Shown here in pieces: positions 15,316 through 22,038 of a stretch of 22,038 bases of DNA (the first letter of the stretch is position 1; each line of letters opens with the position of its first letter). The notes under the pieces were generated by a model. The model was not told the origin of the DNA. It searched no databases and was given only the letters and a program-made list of their open reading frames with translations. The position numbers were made by a program, and so were the translations under genes. The stretch comes from an uncultured Candidatus Altimarinota bacterium (lineage in GTDB: Bacteria > Patescibacteriota > Gracilibacteria > CAIRYL01), in NCBI GenBank assembly GCA_947311645.1, contig CAMZKZ010000021.1:1-22038 (forward strand), in the 5' to 3' direction.

Positions 15316-15344
15316 AAAAATAGATACTTCTTTCAAAGTATCTA
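15316..15344 (-). terminator. Intrinsic terminator after rplT
   Basis: On the minus strand the sequence forms a 9-bp perfect stem, TAGATACTT with AAGTATCTA (15336-15344 with 15321-15329), a 6-nt loop, then TTTTT (15320-15316). It sits about 30 nt after the rplT stop and should close the infC-rpmI-rplT transcript. A third copy of the stem sequence at 15348-15359 allows a competing 12-bp outer pairing with 15316-15327 that would absorb the T run. Confidence 0.82.
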
Positions 15345-15373
15345 CGCGTATCTATTTTTGAGTTAAACATATA

Positions 15374-15718
15374 TTATGCATATGCTTTTTCAACGATTGC
15401 ATTAAATGTTGCTGGTTCTTTTACTGCTAATTCAGAAAGCATTTTTCTGTTCACAATAATTTGTTTTTGTGCCAGTTTAAATGCAAATTCAGAATATCGT
15501 TTTCCTTGAGCTCGAAGAGCAGCAGAAATACGAATAATCCATAGTTGTCGAAATGTTCGTTTTTTTCGTTTTCGATCTCTGTATGAGTTTTGTCCAGATT
15601 TTGCAGCTGCATTAAGCGCAAGTCTGTATACATTTTTTCGTCCCCATTTAAACCCTTTTACCAGTTTAAATAATTTATTGTGTCGTGCTTTTCGTGCTAC
15701 TGCATTAGTTACTCGCAT
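15374..15718 (-). CDS. rplT: 50S ribosomal protein L20
   Basis: This 114-residue basic protein is bL20, which binds 23S rRNA early in large-subunit assembly. The typical start MRVTNAVARKARHNKLFKLVKGF and the motifs YRDRKRKKRTFRQLWI, INAALR-like ISAALRAQGKRYSEF and NRKMLSELA are all present, and the length is normal. It is the third gene of the conserved infC-rpmI-rplT cluster. In several bacteria L20 represses this operon by binding its mRNA. Here a 5-6 bp hairpin with a GAAA loop (15752-15767) lies about 35 nt before the start codon; whether it takes part in regulation is unknown. The purine stretch AAGAAAAGA before the ATG lacks GG, so it is not a convincing Shine-Dalgarno. Confidence 0.98.
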   Translation of the reverse strand: MRVTNAVARKARHNKLFKLVKGFKWGRKNVYRLALNAAAKSGQNSYRDRKRKKRTFRQLWIIRISAALRAQGKRYSEFAFKLAQKQIIVNRKMLSELAVKEPATFNAIVEKAYA

Positions 15719-15751
15719 TGTATTCTTTTCTTAAAATATAATTTAGTGAAG

Positions 15752-15767
15752 AGTGTATTTCTACACC
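15752..15767 (-). promoter_or_regulatory. GAAA-tetraloop hairpin in the rpmI-rplT spacer
   Basis: On the minus strand GTGTA-GAAA-TACAC forms a 5-bp stem with a GNRA loop (15753-15766), extendable by one G-U pair. It lies in the 64-nt spacer before rplT. It could be a leader structure for L20 control or a processing site, but a stem this short may be chance. Confidence 0.3.
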
Positions 15768-15782
15768 ATGTTAATCTTGTGT

Positions 15783-16007
15783 TTATGCAATCATAGATTT
15801 AACAGTTTTAGCATCTCCTTTTGCTAGTTGAATTGGAGCATTTCCCATTTTCTTTTGTCGGTCAGATTTTTGCATAAGAAGATGTCGTCTGCAAGATTTT
15901 TCCATAGTTACTGAAGAAATTTTTCCTTTACTTTTTTTAAATTTAAAGGTTTTTTTTACTCCTCCGTGTGTTCGTCGTTTTCCAGTTCTTCCAAGTTTTG
16001 TAGCCAT
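15783..16007 (-). CDS. rpmI: 50S ribosomal protein L35
   Basis: This 74-residue, very basic protein is bL35 of the large subunit. The core RRTHGGVKKTFKFKKSKGKI matches the usual KTHKGAAKRFKVTGSGKI, and CRRHLLMQKSDRQKKMG matches the GKRHLLTKKS.KRKR region. The N-terminus carries about six extra residues (KLGRTG) before the conserved block. It sits between infC (61-nt gap) and rplT (64-nt gap), the standard order. The ATG at 16007 has no Shine-Dalgarno; the leader is T-rich. Confidence 0.95.
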   Translation of the reverse strand: MATKLGRTGKRRTHGGVKKTFKFKKSKGKISSVTMEKSCRRHLLMQKSDRQKKMGNAPIQLAKGDAKTVKSMIA

Positions 16008-16068
16008 AATAACAGGTTATAAATTACATATATTTATTACATTCTTTTGATTTCAGGCAGAACATATA

Positions 16069-16617
16069 TTATTTTTCCTTTTTAGACAATGGTCTAAACT
16101 CTGTAACAATACTTCGTCCTTGGCTTTTTGGAGCAAATTCTTGCTTTGCAACCTCAGACAGCTTTTCAGCCATTTCTTCAATTCTTTTTAATCCAATTTC
16201 TGGATGGGTGAATTCTCGCCCTTTAAATTGGAGAATAACTTTTACAGAAGACCCTTTCTCAAGAAATTTTATTGCTTTGTTTATTCGTACTGAAAAATCA
16301 TTATCTGATATACGAATTCCAAATTTAATTTCTTTTTGAGAGTGAGACTTTTGTGCCTTCTTTTGCTCTTTTTGCTCCTTCTTCTTTTGATATAAATATG
16401 CACCGAAGTCCATTATTTTACAAACAGGAGGTTTTGCAGTTGGCGATATTTCTACAAGGTCAAGATTTTTCCCTTTTGCAAGATATAAAGCTTTTCTTGT
16501 TTCAAATATCCCCATTTGCTCTCCTTCTTCATCGATGAGTCGAATTTCAGAAACTCTAATTTCGTCATTTTTTCGTACTCGACTTTTCCCCCCTGATTGT
16601 TTACTATTTTGTCTCAA
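16069..16617 (-). CDS. infC: Translation initiation factor IF-3
   Basis: This 182-residue factor binds the 30S subunit, checks the start codon and prevents premature 50S joining. The N domain (about 17-85) has NDEIRVSEIRLIDEEGEQMGI and AKPPVCKIMDFGAYLYQKKK. The C domain (about 95-178) has KEIKFGIRISDNDF, VKVILQFKGRE and RSIVTEFRPL. There is no ATG: the likely start is TTG at 16617, giving a normal-length N-terminus. An in-frame TAG is eight codons upstream (TAG, then CTT TTT ATT TTT ACA TTT CTT, then TTG), so ATT at 16632 is the only other plausible start. Rare start codons are typical of infC and allow IF3 to control its own synthesis. A strong promoter lies about 30 nt upstream. It heads the infC-rpmI-rplT operon. 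Confidence 0.96.
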   Translation of the reverse strand: MRQNSKQSGGKSRVRKNDEIRVSEIRLIDEEGEQMGIFETRKALYLAKGKNLDLVEISPTAKPPVCKIMDFGAYLYQKKKEQKEQKKAQKSHSQKEIKFGIRISDNDFSVRINKAIKFLEKGSSVKVILQFKGREFTHPEIGLKRIEEMAEKLSEVAKQEFAPKSQGRSIVTEFRPLSKKEK

Positions 16618-16645
16618 AAGAAATGTAAAAATAAAAAGCTAGATT

Positions 16646-16675
16646 AGTATACACATGCACAAGAAGTAATGTCAA
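16646..16675 (-). promoter_or_regulatory. infC promoter: Sigma-70-type promoter of infC-rpmI-rplT
   Basis: On the minus strand a perfect TTGACA (-35, plus positions 16675-16670) is followed after 18 nt by TATACT (-10, 16651-16646). The predicted transcript starts near 16639, leaving a leader of only about 21 nt before the TTG start. It lies wholly in the 83-nt gap between der and infC. This is the best promoter match I found in the window. Confidence 0.8.
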
Positions 16676-16700
16676 TTTGAATTGCAATAGAAATTTATTA

Positions 16701-18122
16701 TTAGAGATTTTCTCTTTTAAATGTTCCTTTATTGACGGCTCTCCAGTTTTTCGCACCACCTTTTTCATCGTATGGGTTCGATGAGCCATTCTTATATTCA
16801 AGTACTATTCCTGTTCCTTCAAATCCAAACGCATCTCTCATTCTGTGTTCAAGGTATCTTTGATACGACCAGTGAAGAAAGTCAAGTTTTGATCCTTGTA
16901 TTTTAAAATGAGGAGGATTTATTCCAACTTGTGTCATATATTTTAGGCGAGGTTGTTTGTTTCGAAGTCCTGCTGGTGGATGAAGATTTGTAATTTCTTG
17001 AAGAAACGCATTGAGTTCTCCTGTAGAAAATTTTTGTGCTCGTTCTTTCATTATGTCATCAACCATTGGGAAAAACTTTAATAAATTTTTCTTTGTTTTG
17101 CTTGATGTAAACAGTACTGGAACCCATGGCATATATGGAATTTTTCGTGAAAGGTATCCGTAAAATCTTTTTTGAGATTCTTCTCCTTGTTCTCGTAGGT
17201 CCCATTTGTTTACAGCAATAATTACTCCTGTTTTTAAAAGCTTTAATTCCCCTATGAGTTTTTGATCAATTGCATTTACCCCAACTCCTGCATCAATTAA
17301 ATACACAACAATATCGGCTTCTGCAATAGCTTTAAAACTTCTCATAACAGAAAATTTTTCAATAGGGTCGTCTACTCGCGATTTTCGTCGCACTCCAGCA
17401 GTATCAACGAGAGTGTATGTATTCTCACCAAGTGTAAACTCTACATCTTTTGTATCTCGTGTTGTTCCCTCTCTATCGGAAACAATACATGCTTGTTTTT
17501 TTAATAATCTATTAATCATAGAAGACTTTCCTGCATTTGGTCGTCCAAAAAAAGCAATTCGTGGAGGAGAGATATCGTCATCATCTCGTCGAAATCGTTT
17601 TCCGTACCCTTCTTTGTGAAGGTATGATTCAAGTCTTGCTTGTAGTTCTTTGATTCCTCGTCCTTGTGTACTACTTACAAAATGTAATGATTCTTCTTGT
17701 ATTCCAAGATTAAAAATTTCTGGGTAATCCAGTTCATTTTTTCCATCATCAGCTTTTGTTCCAATTAAAAAAACAGGTTTTCCGTCTTCGACTTGTCGTA
17801 AAAACTGAGCAGCCATTTCATCGTTTCGAGTAAGGTCTTCTTGGGTGTTTACACAAAACAAAATAACATCTGCTTCGCTTGCAGCAATTCGTGCTTGTGT
17901 TTGTGTATCTTCTTCAATATCTCCTTCTGCTTCATCGAACTCAAGCCCTCCAGTGTCTACTAATAAATAATCAACTTTTGTACTTTCTACAAAAGAGGTT
18001 ACAGGGTCTCGAGTCGTTCCGCTTTCATCTGCTTCTATTGCTTGTCTTTTTCCTACAAGTCTATTGAAAAGTGTAGATTTTCCAACATTTGGACGCCCTA
18101 CAATTGCTACAATTGCTGCCAT
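16701..18122 (-). CDS. der: Ribosome-assembly GTPase Der (EngA)
   Basis: This 473-residue GTPase has two consecutive G domains and a KH-like C-terminal domain, the unique Der layout; it acts in 50S subunit assembly. Domain 1 has GRPNVGKST at 9-17, DTGG at 56-59 and GTKAD at 121-125. Domain 2 has GRPNAGKSS at 193-201, DTAG at 240-243 and NKWD at 305-308. The KH-like part runs from about 360 to 473. In domain 1 the guanine-recognition motif NKxD reads TKAD, a substitution of the Asn that normally contacts guanine. An acidic-basic linker (about 174-185) joins the G domains. It is divergent from dus, with a 172-nt spacer before the first good ATG of dus. The start ATG at 18122 leads straight into the G1 motif, as expected. 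Confidence 0.96.
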   Translation of the reverse strand: MAAIVAIVGRPNVGKSTLFNRLVGKRQAIEADESGTTRDPVTSFVESTKVDYLLVDTGGLEFDEAEGDIEEDTQTQARIAASEADVILFCVNTQEDLTRNDEMAAQFLRQVEDGKPVFLIGTKADDGKNELDYPEIFNLGIQEESLHFVSSTQGRGIKELQARLESYLHKEGYGKRFRRDDDDISPPRIAFFGRPNAGKSSMINRLLKKQACIVSDREGTTRDTKDVEFTLGENTYTLVDTAGVRRKSRVDDPIEKFSVMRSFKAIAEADIVVYLIDAGVGVNAIDQKLIGELKLLKTGVIIAVNKWDLREQGEESQKRFYGYLSRKIPYMPWVPVLFTSSKTKKNLLKFFPMVDDIMKERAQKFSTGELNAFLQEITNLHPPAGLRNKQPRLKYMTQVGINPPHFKIQGSKLDFLHWSYQRYLEHRMRDAFGFEGTGIVLEYKNGSSNPYDEKGGAKNWRAVNKGTFKRENL

Positions 18123-18294
18123 GAGTTCTTTTAAATTCTTTAAATTGTAAAAATTCTTTTTTTTTAGAATAATTCTATAATGAACTCTACCATACTTTTG
18201 CAGTATTTCACTATGAAATTTTATATTTTTGTTTTTGCATTATTTTAGATACTATGAATGTATAAAAAAAGTACTGTGTTTTATATTTTCTTGT
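18123..18294 (+). promoter_or_regulatory. Divergent promoter region between der and dus
   Basis: This is the only divergent spacer in the window. A 13-nt perfect palindrome, TAGAAT-A-ATTCTA (18165-18177), overlaps -10-like boxes in both directions: TATAAT (18176-18181, plus) and TATAGA (minus strand, 18179-18174). Neither has a convincing -35. A second plus-strand candidate is TTGCAG (18198-18203) with TATATT (18222-18227), spacing 18. Exact start sites cannot be fixed. No coding frame other than an implausible TTG-initiated extension of dus is seen. Confidence 0.4.
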
Positions 18295-19386
18295 ATGAAT
18301 TTTTGGAGAACATTACCGAAGCCAATTATTGGACTTTCTCCTATGGACGGGGTAACTGATGCTCCAACGCGACAAATGGCACAATATATTGCGTCTCCAG
18401 ATGTGAGTATTACGGAATTTGTGAATGTGGAAGGGCTGGCAAGAGGTGCAACAAAAATGCTTGATGATTTTATTTATTTTGAAAATGAAACACCTATTGT
18501 TGCACAAATTTATGGAATTGAGCGAGAAAGTTTTTATAAAGTTGCATTTATTGCATGTTTTTTGGGGTTTGATGGGATTGATATAAATATGGGGTGTCCT
18601 GCAAAAAAAGTTGCATTGCGAGGTGCTGGATCTGGTTTAATAAAAGATCCGAGTCATGCGCAAAAGATTATTGAAATAACACGAAAGGCAATAAACGATT
18701 TTACAGATGGAAAAACATTGGAAGATGCAGAGGTGCGACCAAAGGTGATTATTGCTATTGAAGAGATGTATAAAAAATATCCGCATATGCAAAAACGATG
18801 CGAGCAGAATAGAAAAAATAAAAATTATATTCCTCTTTCTATAAAAACACGAATAGGGTTTGAAGAAGAAGCGGTAGAGAATTGGATTACCAGTATACTT
18901 ACCGCAAAAGATGAAAATAATGAGCGTATTGTTATAGATGCAATACTGTTGCATGGAAGAACGATGAAGCAAAAATATTTAGGATATGCGAATTGGGATG
19001 CAATACAGCAGGCTGGGGAAATTATAAAGCACCTTTCTCCAGAAACTATACTATTGGGAAATGGAGATATTCAGTCTCAGAATCAAGCACAAGAATATGC
19101 AAAAAAATATGGAATTGATGGTGTGTTAATTGGGCGGGCAACATTTGGAAATCCGTGGATTTTTGATAAAAATGAAGAAAATTTGGAAATTACAGAACAA
19201 ATGCGAAAAGACGCAGCACTTCGTCATTGTGAATTTTTTGAAGAAATTTTGCCTCAGCGAAAATTTTTTATTATGCGAAAGCATCTTGCATGGTATATGA
19301 AAGAGTTTTCTGGAAGTAGAGAGTTAAGAGGAAAGTTGATGCATGCAAATAGTTCGCAAGAGGTAAGAGAAATTTTTAATTCGTAA
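18295..19386 (+). CDS. dus: tRNA-dihydrouridine synthase
   Basis: This 363-residue FMN enzyme reduces uridine to dihydrouridine in tRNA D-loops. The TIM barrel begins with IIGLSPMDGVTDAPTR. Other family marks are EFVNVEGL, PIVAQIYG, the catalytic Cys101 in INMGCPAKKV, IKTRIGF, LLHGRTMKQKYLGYANWD, LLGNGDI and DGVLIGRATFGNPWIF. A helical C-terminal domain closes the protein. It is longer than typical DusB (~320) because of about 45 extra residues at roughly 131-180, before the KTRIGF strand. The frame is open upstream to a TTG at 18229, but the ATG at 18295 starts right at the conserved region and is preferred. It begins the plus-strand pair and is followed 12 nt later by the nucleotidyltransferase gene. 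No Shine-Dalgarno is visible. Confidence 0.93.
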   Translation: MNFWRTLPKPIIGLSPMDGVTDAPTRQMAQYIASPDVSITEFVNVEGLARGATKMLDDFIYFENETPIVAQIYGIERESFYKVAFIACFLGFDGIDINMGCPAKKVALRGAGSGLIKDPSHAQKIIEITRKAINDFTDGKTLEDAEVRPKVIIAIEEMYKKYPHMQKRCEQNRKNKNYIPLSIKTRIGFEEEAVENWITSILTAKDENNERIVIDAILLHGRTMKQKYLGYANWDAIQQAGEIIKHLSPETILLGNGDIQSQNQAQEYAKKYGIDGVLIGRATFGNPWIFDKNEENLEITEQMRKDAALRHCEFFEEILPQRKFFIMRKHLAWYMKEFSGSRELRGKLMHANSSQEVREIFNS

Positions 19387-19398
19387 TATATTTACATT

Positions 19399-20412
19399 AT
19401 GCACGCAATTATTTTAGCAGGAGGGTTTGCCACACGACTATGGCCTCTTACAGAAAAAATAGCAAAACCACTTATTGAAGTTGCAGGAAAACCACTTATT
19501 TCATATATTGTGGAGTCTTTGCCAAAAGATATACATATTACCGTTTCAACAAATCGTGTTTTTGCGGAGGATTTTGAAAAATGGAAGCAGGAATATTTTT
19601 CTGAACGGTCGGATACAATTTCTATTTTTATAGAAGATAGCAAAGGGGAAACAGAAAAAAAGGGGGCATTGGCTGCAACGGCACTGTGTATTCAGGAAAA
19701 AAAGTTGTATGAAAAAAAAGAAGATATTTTATTGCTTGCAGGAGATAATTATTTTGGATTTAACTTCGCTGATTTTTTATCGCGTGCAAAAAATAATCCA
19801 TTGCTTGCAGCATTTGATATTGAAGACAAAAACGAAGCCAAAAAATTTGGAGTTGTTGTTCCCAAAAATAAAACAGAGGTTTTAGAATTTGAAGAAAAGC
19901 CAGAAAATCCATCGTCTACACTTGTTTCGACTGGTGCATATTTTTTTCCAAATCATACATTAGAGCATATTGTTACATATTCAAAGGATCATGCCGATGA
20001 TCTTGGAGGGATTTTTGAGTTTTGTATGAAAAAAAATATTTCTGTAGAGTATTTTTCTTTTGATGAAGAATGGTATGATATTGGAAGTTTTCCTTCGTTT
20101 ATGTCTGCAAATAAATATTTTTTAGAAAAAGGGTTAAATAAAAATTATACAACAAAAAAAATTATTGCTTCGTGTGCAGAGCTTGATTCTTTTACAAAAG
20201 AATTTATACACAGTGCAGAAGAAGCGAATAATTTTTGTATAATTGGGAAAGGTGTTGTATTGAAAAATGTAAAAATGAGTAATTCTATCATTATGGATAA
20301 TTGCTATCTTGAAAATGTAGATATTGCAAATTCTCTCGTGTGTAAAAATTCTATTGTGAGAGAAAGAGATTTTAATGCAAAAATCGTGAGAGAAAATACT
20401 GTAAGTGTTTAA
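19399..20412 (+). CDS. Sugar-phosphate nucleotidyltransferase
   Basis: This 337-residue enzyme of the NTP_transferase family makes a nucleotide-sugar from NTP and a sugar 1-phosphate. The signature LAGGFATRLWPLTE with a following KPL lies at 6-24. The metal-binding LLAGDN is near 113-118, the sugar-binding EEKP near 171, then a STGAYFF segment and EWYDIGS near 218-224. The last 85 residues contain an irregular series of hydrophobic-x-N/S repeats suggesting a short left-handed beta-helix. Whether it is a glucose-1-phosphate thymidylyltransferase, UTP- or GTP-using enzyme cannot be told. It could feed the envelope glycosyltransferase elsewhere in the window, which is an inference. It follows dus by 12 nt. 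Its TAA stop interlocks with the proS stop on the other strand (shared TTAA, 20409-20412). Confidence 0.9.
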   Translation: MHAIILAGGFATRLWPLTEKIAKPLIEVAGKPLISYIVESLPKDIHITVSTNRVFAEDFEKWKQEYFSERSDTISIFIEDSKGETEKKGALAATALCIQEKKLYEKKEDILLLAGDNYFGFNFADFLSRAKNNPLLAAFDIEDKNEAKKFGVVVPKNKTEVLEFEEKPENPSSTLVSTGAYFFPNHTLEHIVTYSKDHADDLGGIFEFCMKKNISVEYFSFDEEWYDIGSFPSFMSANKYFLEKGLNKNYTTKKIIASCAELDSFTKEFIHSAEEANNFCIIGKGVVLKNVKMSNSIIMDNCYLENVDIANSLVCKNSIVRERDFNAKIVRENTVSV

Positions 20413-21965
20413 TATGCTCTCGCATACACAATTTTTGTAGTGGTTGTTTTTCCAGAAAAAATACATTTTGATTCAGAATTTTCTGGATTGCCTTGCTCAT
20501 CTTTTTTGTTGTAGGCATAAGGAATACAACGAGCAGTAATTTTTAATTCTTTTAATAATTGTTCTCTTTCTTCGTTTATTTCTTTATCGGCATAACATAT
20601 TACAAATCCCGCAGGAGAATTTTCTGAATTTTTTTCTAAAAAATGACTTTTTAAATCGTCAAGAGAAGAAATTTCTGTAATATTTTCTTTTTGAAATTTT
20701 TGTGCTTTTTCAAAAAGAGTGTTTTGCATTTCTTCCAAAATTTCTGGAATGCGTTCAATATCTTCAAATGAAACAAATTCTTTTTCGTTTGCGGGTCTAT
20801 CTCTTCGTGAGAGCATAAACCCTCCTTTTTCAATATCTCGTTCTCCTAACGCAATTCGAAGAGGGATTCCTTTTCGTACCCAATCCCAGTTTTTTCCAGA
20901 TTTTTCAGAAGAATCAATTTTCACAGAAATATCAATAGTATCACTTGAAAATGACAGTTCTTCTAGTCTGTTTTGAAGTGTTTTACACTTCTCTAGAACA
21001 GCAGTATCAGCATCAGGATTACTATTTTTTCTGGAAAGAAAAGGGAGAATAACAATGTGTTGTGGAGCAATTTTTGGAGGAAGAACAAGTCCATCATCAT
21101 CGGAGTGTGTCATAATCAATCCTCCAATAAGACGAGTAGAAACTCCCCAAGAAGTCGTATATGCAAACTCTTCTGTTTCGTTTCGTGATTGAAATTTTAT
21201 CTCTAAACTTTTTGCAAAATTTTGTCCTAAATAATGTGAAGTTCCTGCTTGTAATGCCTTTTTGTCCTGCATCATTGCTTCTACTGTGTAGGTATTTTCT
21301 GCTCCTGGAAATGTTTCTTCTGGAGTTTTTTCTCCTTCGAGTACTGGAATCGCTAAATAATTTTCCAGAAATTTCTTATATTCTTGTAGCATTATTTCCG
21401 TTTCTTCTCGTGCTTCTTGTTCTGTTTCGTGGGCAGTGTGTCCTTCTTGCCACAAAAATTCTGATGTTCGCAAAAACATTCGTGTTCGCATTTCCCATCG
21501 CATTACATTTGCCCATTGATTTATTTTTAACGGCAAATCTCGGTATGAGTGCACCCAATCAGAAAAACTTTTTCCAATAATCATTTCACTGGTAGGACGG
21601 ATAATATATTCTTCTTCCAGTTTTCCAGCAGGAACCAGTGTTCCGTCTTGGTTTTCGAGTTTTGTGTGAGTGACTACCGCACATTCAGTTGCAAATCCTT
21701 CGATATGATCCGCTTCTTTTTGGAAAAAAGATTTTGGGATAAGCAGTGGAAAATATGCATTTTCGTGTCCTGTTTTTTTTATTCTCTCGTCTAAAACTTT
21801 CTGCATTGTTTCCCAAATTCCAAATCCCCACGGACGAATAACCATACATCCTCTCACTACAGAATTTTCTGCCATTTCTGCACCATTTATTACCGATTGG
21901 TACCACTCAGAAAAATTTTCTTCTCGTATTGGAGTGATAGCTGTTCGTACTTTTTTTGCGGTCAT
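20409..21965 (-). CDS. proS: Prolyl-tRNA synthetase, archaeal/eukaryotic type
   Basis: This roughly 518-residue class II synthetase charges tRNA-Pro. It begins with ITPIREENFSEWYQ and SVVRGCMVIRPWGFGIWE. It has PTSEMIIGKSFSDW, motif 2 (MRWEMRTRMFLRTSEFLWQEGHT region, Arg and FLW key) and motif 3 (GVSTRLIGGLIMTHSDDDGL). An anticodon domain follows, and the C-terminus ends in YARAY. There is no bacterial editing (INS) domain between motifs 2 and 3. This is the archaeal-type ProRS also found in Thermus and various bacteria. Its C-terminal zinc site is degraded: the first Cys pair keeps only one Cys (VICYADKE) and the second reads CIFSG. An earlier in-frame ATG at 21986 overlaps a TATAAA box, so the ATG at 21965 is preferred. 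It is convergent with the nucleotidyltransferase gene. Confidence 0.95.
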   Translation of the reverse strand: MTAKKVRTAITPIREENFSEWYQSVINGAEMAENSVVRGCMVIRPWGFGIWETMQKVLDERIKKTGHENAYFPLLIPKSFFQKEADHIEGFATECAVVTHTKLENQDGTLVPAGKLEEEYIIRPTSEMIIGKSFSDWVHSYRDLPLKINQWANVMRWEMRTRMFLRTSEFLWQEGHTAHETEQEAREETEIMLQEYKKFLENYLAIPVLEGEKTPEETFPGAENTYTVEAMMQDKKALQAGTSHYLGQNFAKSLEIKFQSRNETEEFAYTTSWGVSTRLIGGLIMTHSDDDGLVLPPKIAPQHIVILPFLSRKNSNPDADTAVLEKCKTLQNRLEELSFSSDTIDISVKIDSSEKSGKNWDWVRKGIPLRIALGERDIEKGGFMLSRRDRPANEKEFVSFEDIERIPEILEEMQNTLFEKAQKFQKENITEISSLDDLKSHFLEKNSENSPAGFVICYADKEINEEREQLLKELKITARCIPYAYNKKDEQGNPENSESKCIFSGKTTTTKIVYARAY

Positions 21966-22038
21966 AATTTCATAATTTAAAAACATTTATAATTCATGAG
22001 GAATAGTACCATGCTCATATTTTTTTTTCATGGAAATT
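21966..22038. other. Short AT-rich upstream region of proS, window end
   Basis: About 70 nt remain before the window edge. On the minus strand TATAAA (plus positions 21991-21986) could be the -10 of the proS promoter, with no clear -35. On the plus strand an ATG occurs at 22032, too close to the edge to judge as a gene start. Confidence 0.3.

Noticed and set aside
15292..15336. 15-codon extension of the small membrane protein
   Set aside because: The extended start lies inside the rplT terminator hairpin.
18229..18294. TTG-initiated N-terminal extension of dus
   Set aside because: The added residues are Phe/Tyr/Cys-rich and not part of the family; the ATG at 18295 starts at the conserved barrel.
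478..21965. UGA-to-glycine recoding
   Set aside because: Every gene is full length without internal TGA and glycine positions use GGN codons, so the standard reading is adequate.

Overview
The window is AT-rich (roughly one third G+C by eye) and holds the last ~253 nt of a 16S rRNA gene plus 19 protein genes packed with gaps usually under 60 nt. The best guess for the organism is a Candidate Phyla Radiation (Patescibacteria) bacterium, perhaps near Peregrinibacteria. This is an inference from several traits: the 16S tail (a U replacing the A in the usual GUACACACCGCC block, and an A-U pair at 1409/1491), very short spacers, an archaeal-type prolyl-tRNA synthetase, the fermentative ADP-forming acetyl-CoA synthetase, and the lack of outer-membrane genes. 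The genes read full length with UGA never used inside them, so the UGA=Gly code of Gracilibacteria/Absconditabacteria does not apply here.

Layout. Bases 1-253 (+) are the 3' end of 16S rRNA. It is followed by small trailer hairpins and a strong intrinsic terminator at 351-388, with no tRNA or 23S gene, so the 16S gene looks unlinked from 23S. Facing it is a run of 13 minus-strand genes from 15.3 kb down to 0.48 kb. In transcription order these are: a small membrane protein, a processive GT2 glycosyltransferase, an HlyD/MacA-like lipoprotein adaptor, a PrsW-like membrane protein, a PAP2 phosphatase, ArsC, an FtsI-type penicillin-binding protein, a TPM-domain protein, an uncharacterised protein, LemA, NadB, DUF1622, and ADP-forming acyl-CoA synthetase. 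Upstream lie infC-rpmI-rplT (16.6-15.4 kb, minus) with a near-consensus promoter and its own terminator, then der (18.1-16.7 kb, minus). Diverging from der are dus and a sugar nucleotidyltransferase (18.3-20.4 kb, plus). Their end interlocks with the convergent stop codon of proS (21.97-20.41 kb, minus).

How the genes fit together. The long minus run is mainly cell-envelope work: polysaccharide synthesis, peptidoglycan cross-linking, lipid phosphate recycling, membrane adaptors, and the LemA/TPM pair. It ends in metabolism (NAD precursor synthesis and acetate/ATP production). The upstream block is translation machinery: IF3, L35, L20, ribosome assembly by Der, tRNA modification by Dus, and tRNA charging by ProRS.

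The most striking global observations are these. None of the 19 start codons has a recognisable Shine-Dalgarno sequence, although the 16S tail keeps the CCUCC anti-SD. Eighteen of 19 genes stop with TAA, and the one TGA is backed up directly by TAG. The 16S decoding site carries rare bases. I found no CRISPR array, transposon, prophage or defence island, and no clearly new multi-gene system. The best candidates for uncharacterised biology are the protein of unknown function between TPM and LemA, the small membrane protein coupled to the glycosyltransferase, and the orphan NadB with an unusual C-terminus.
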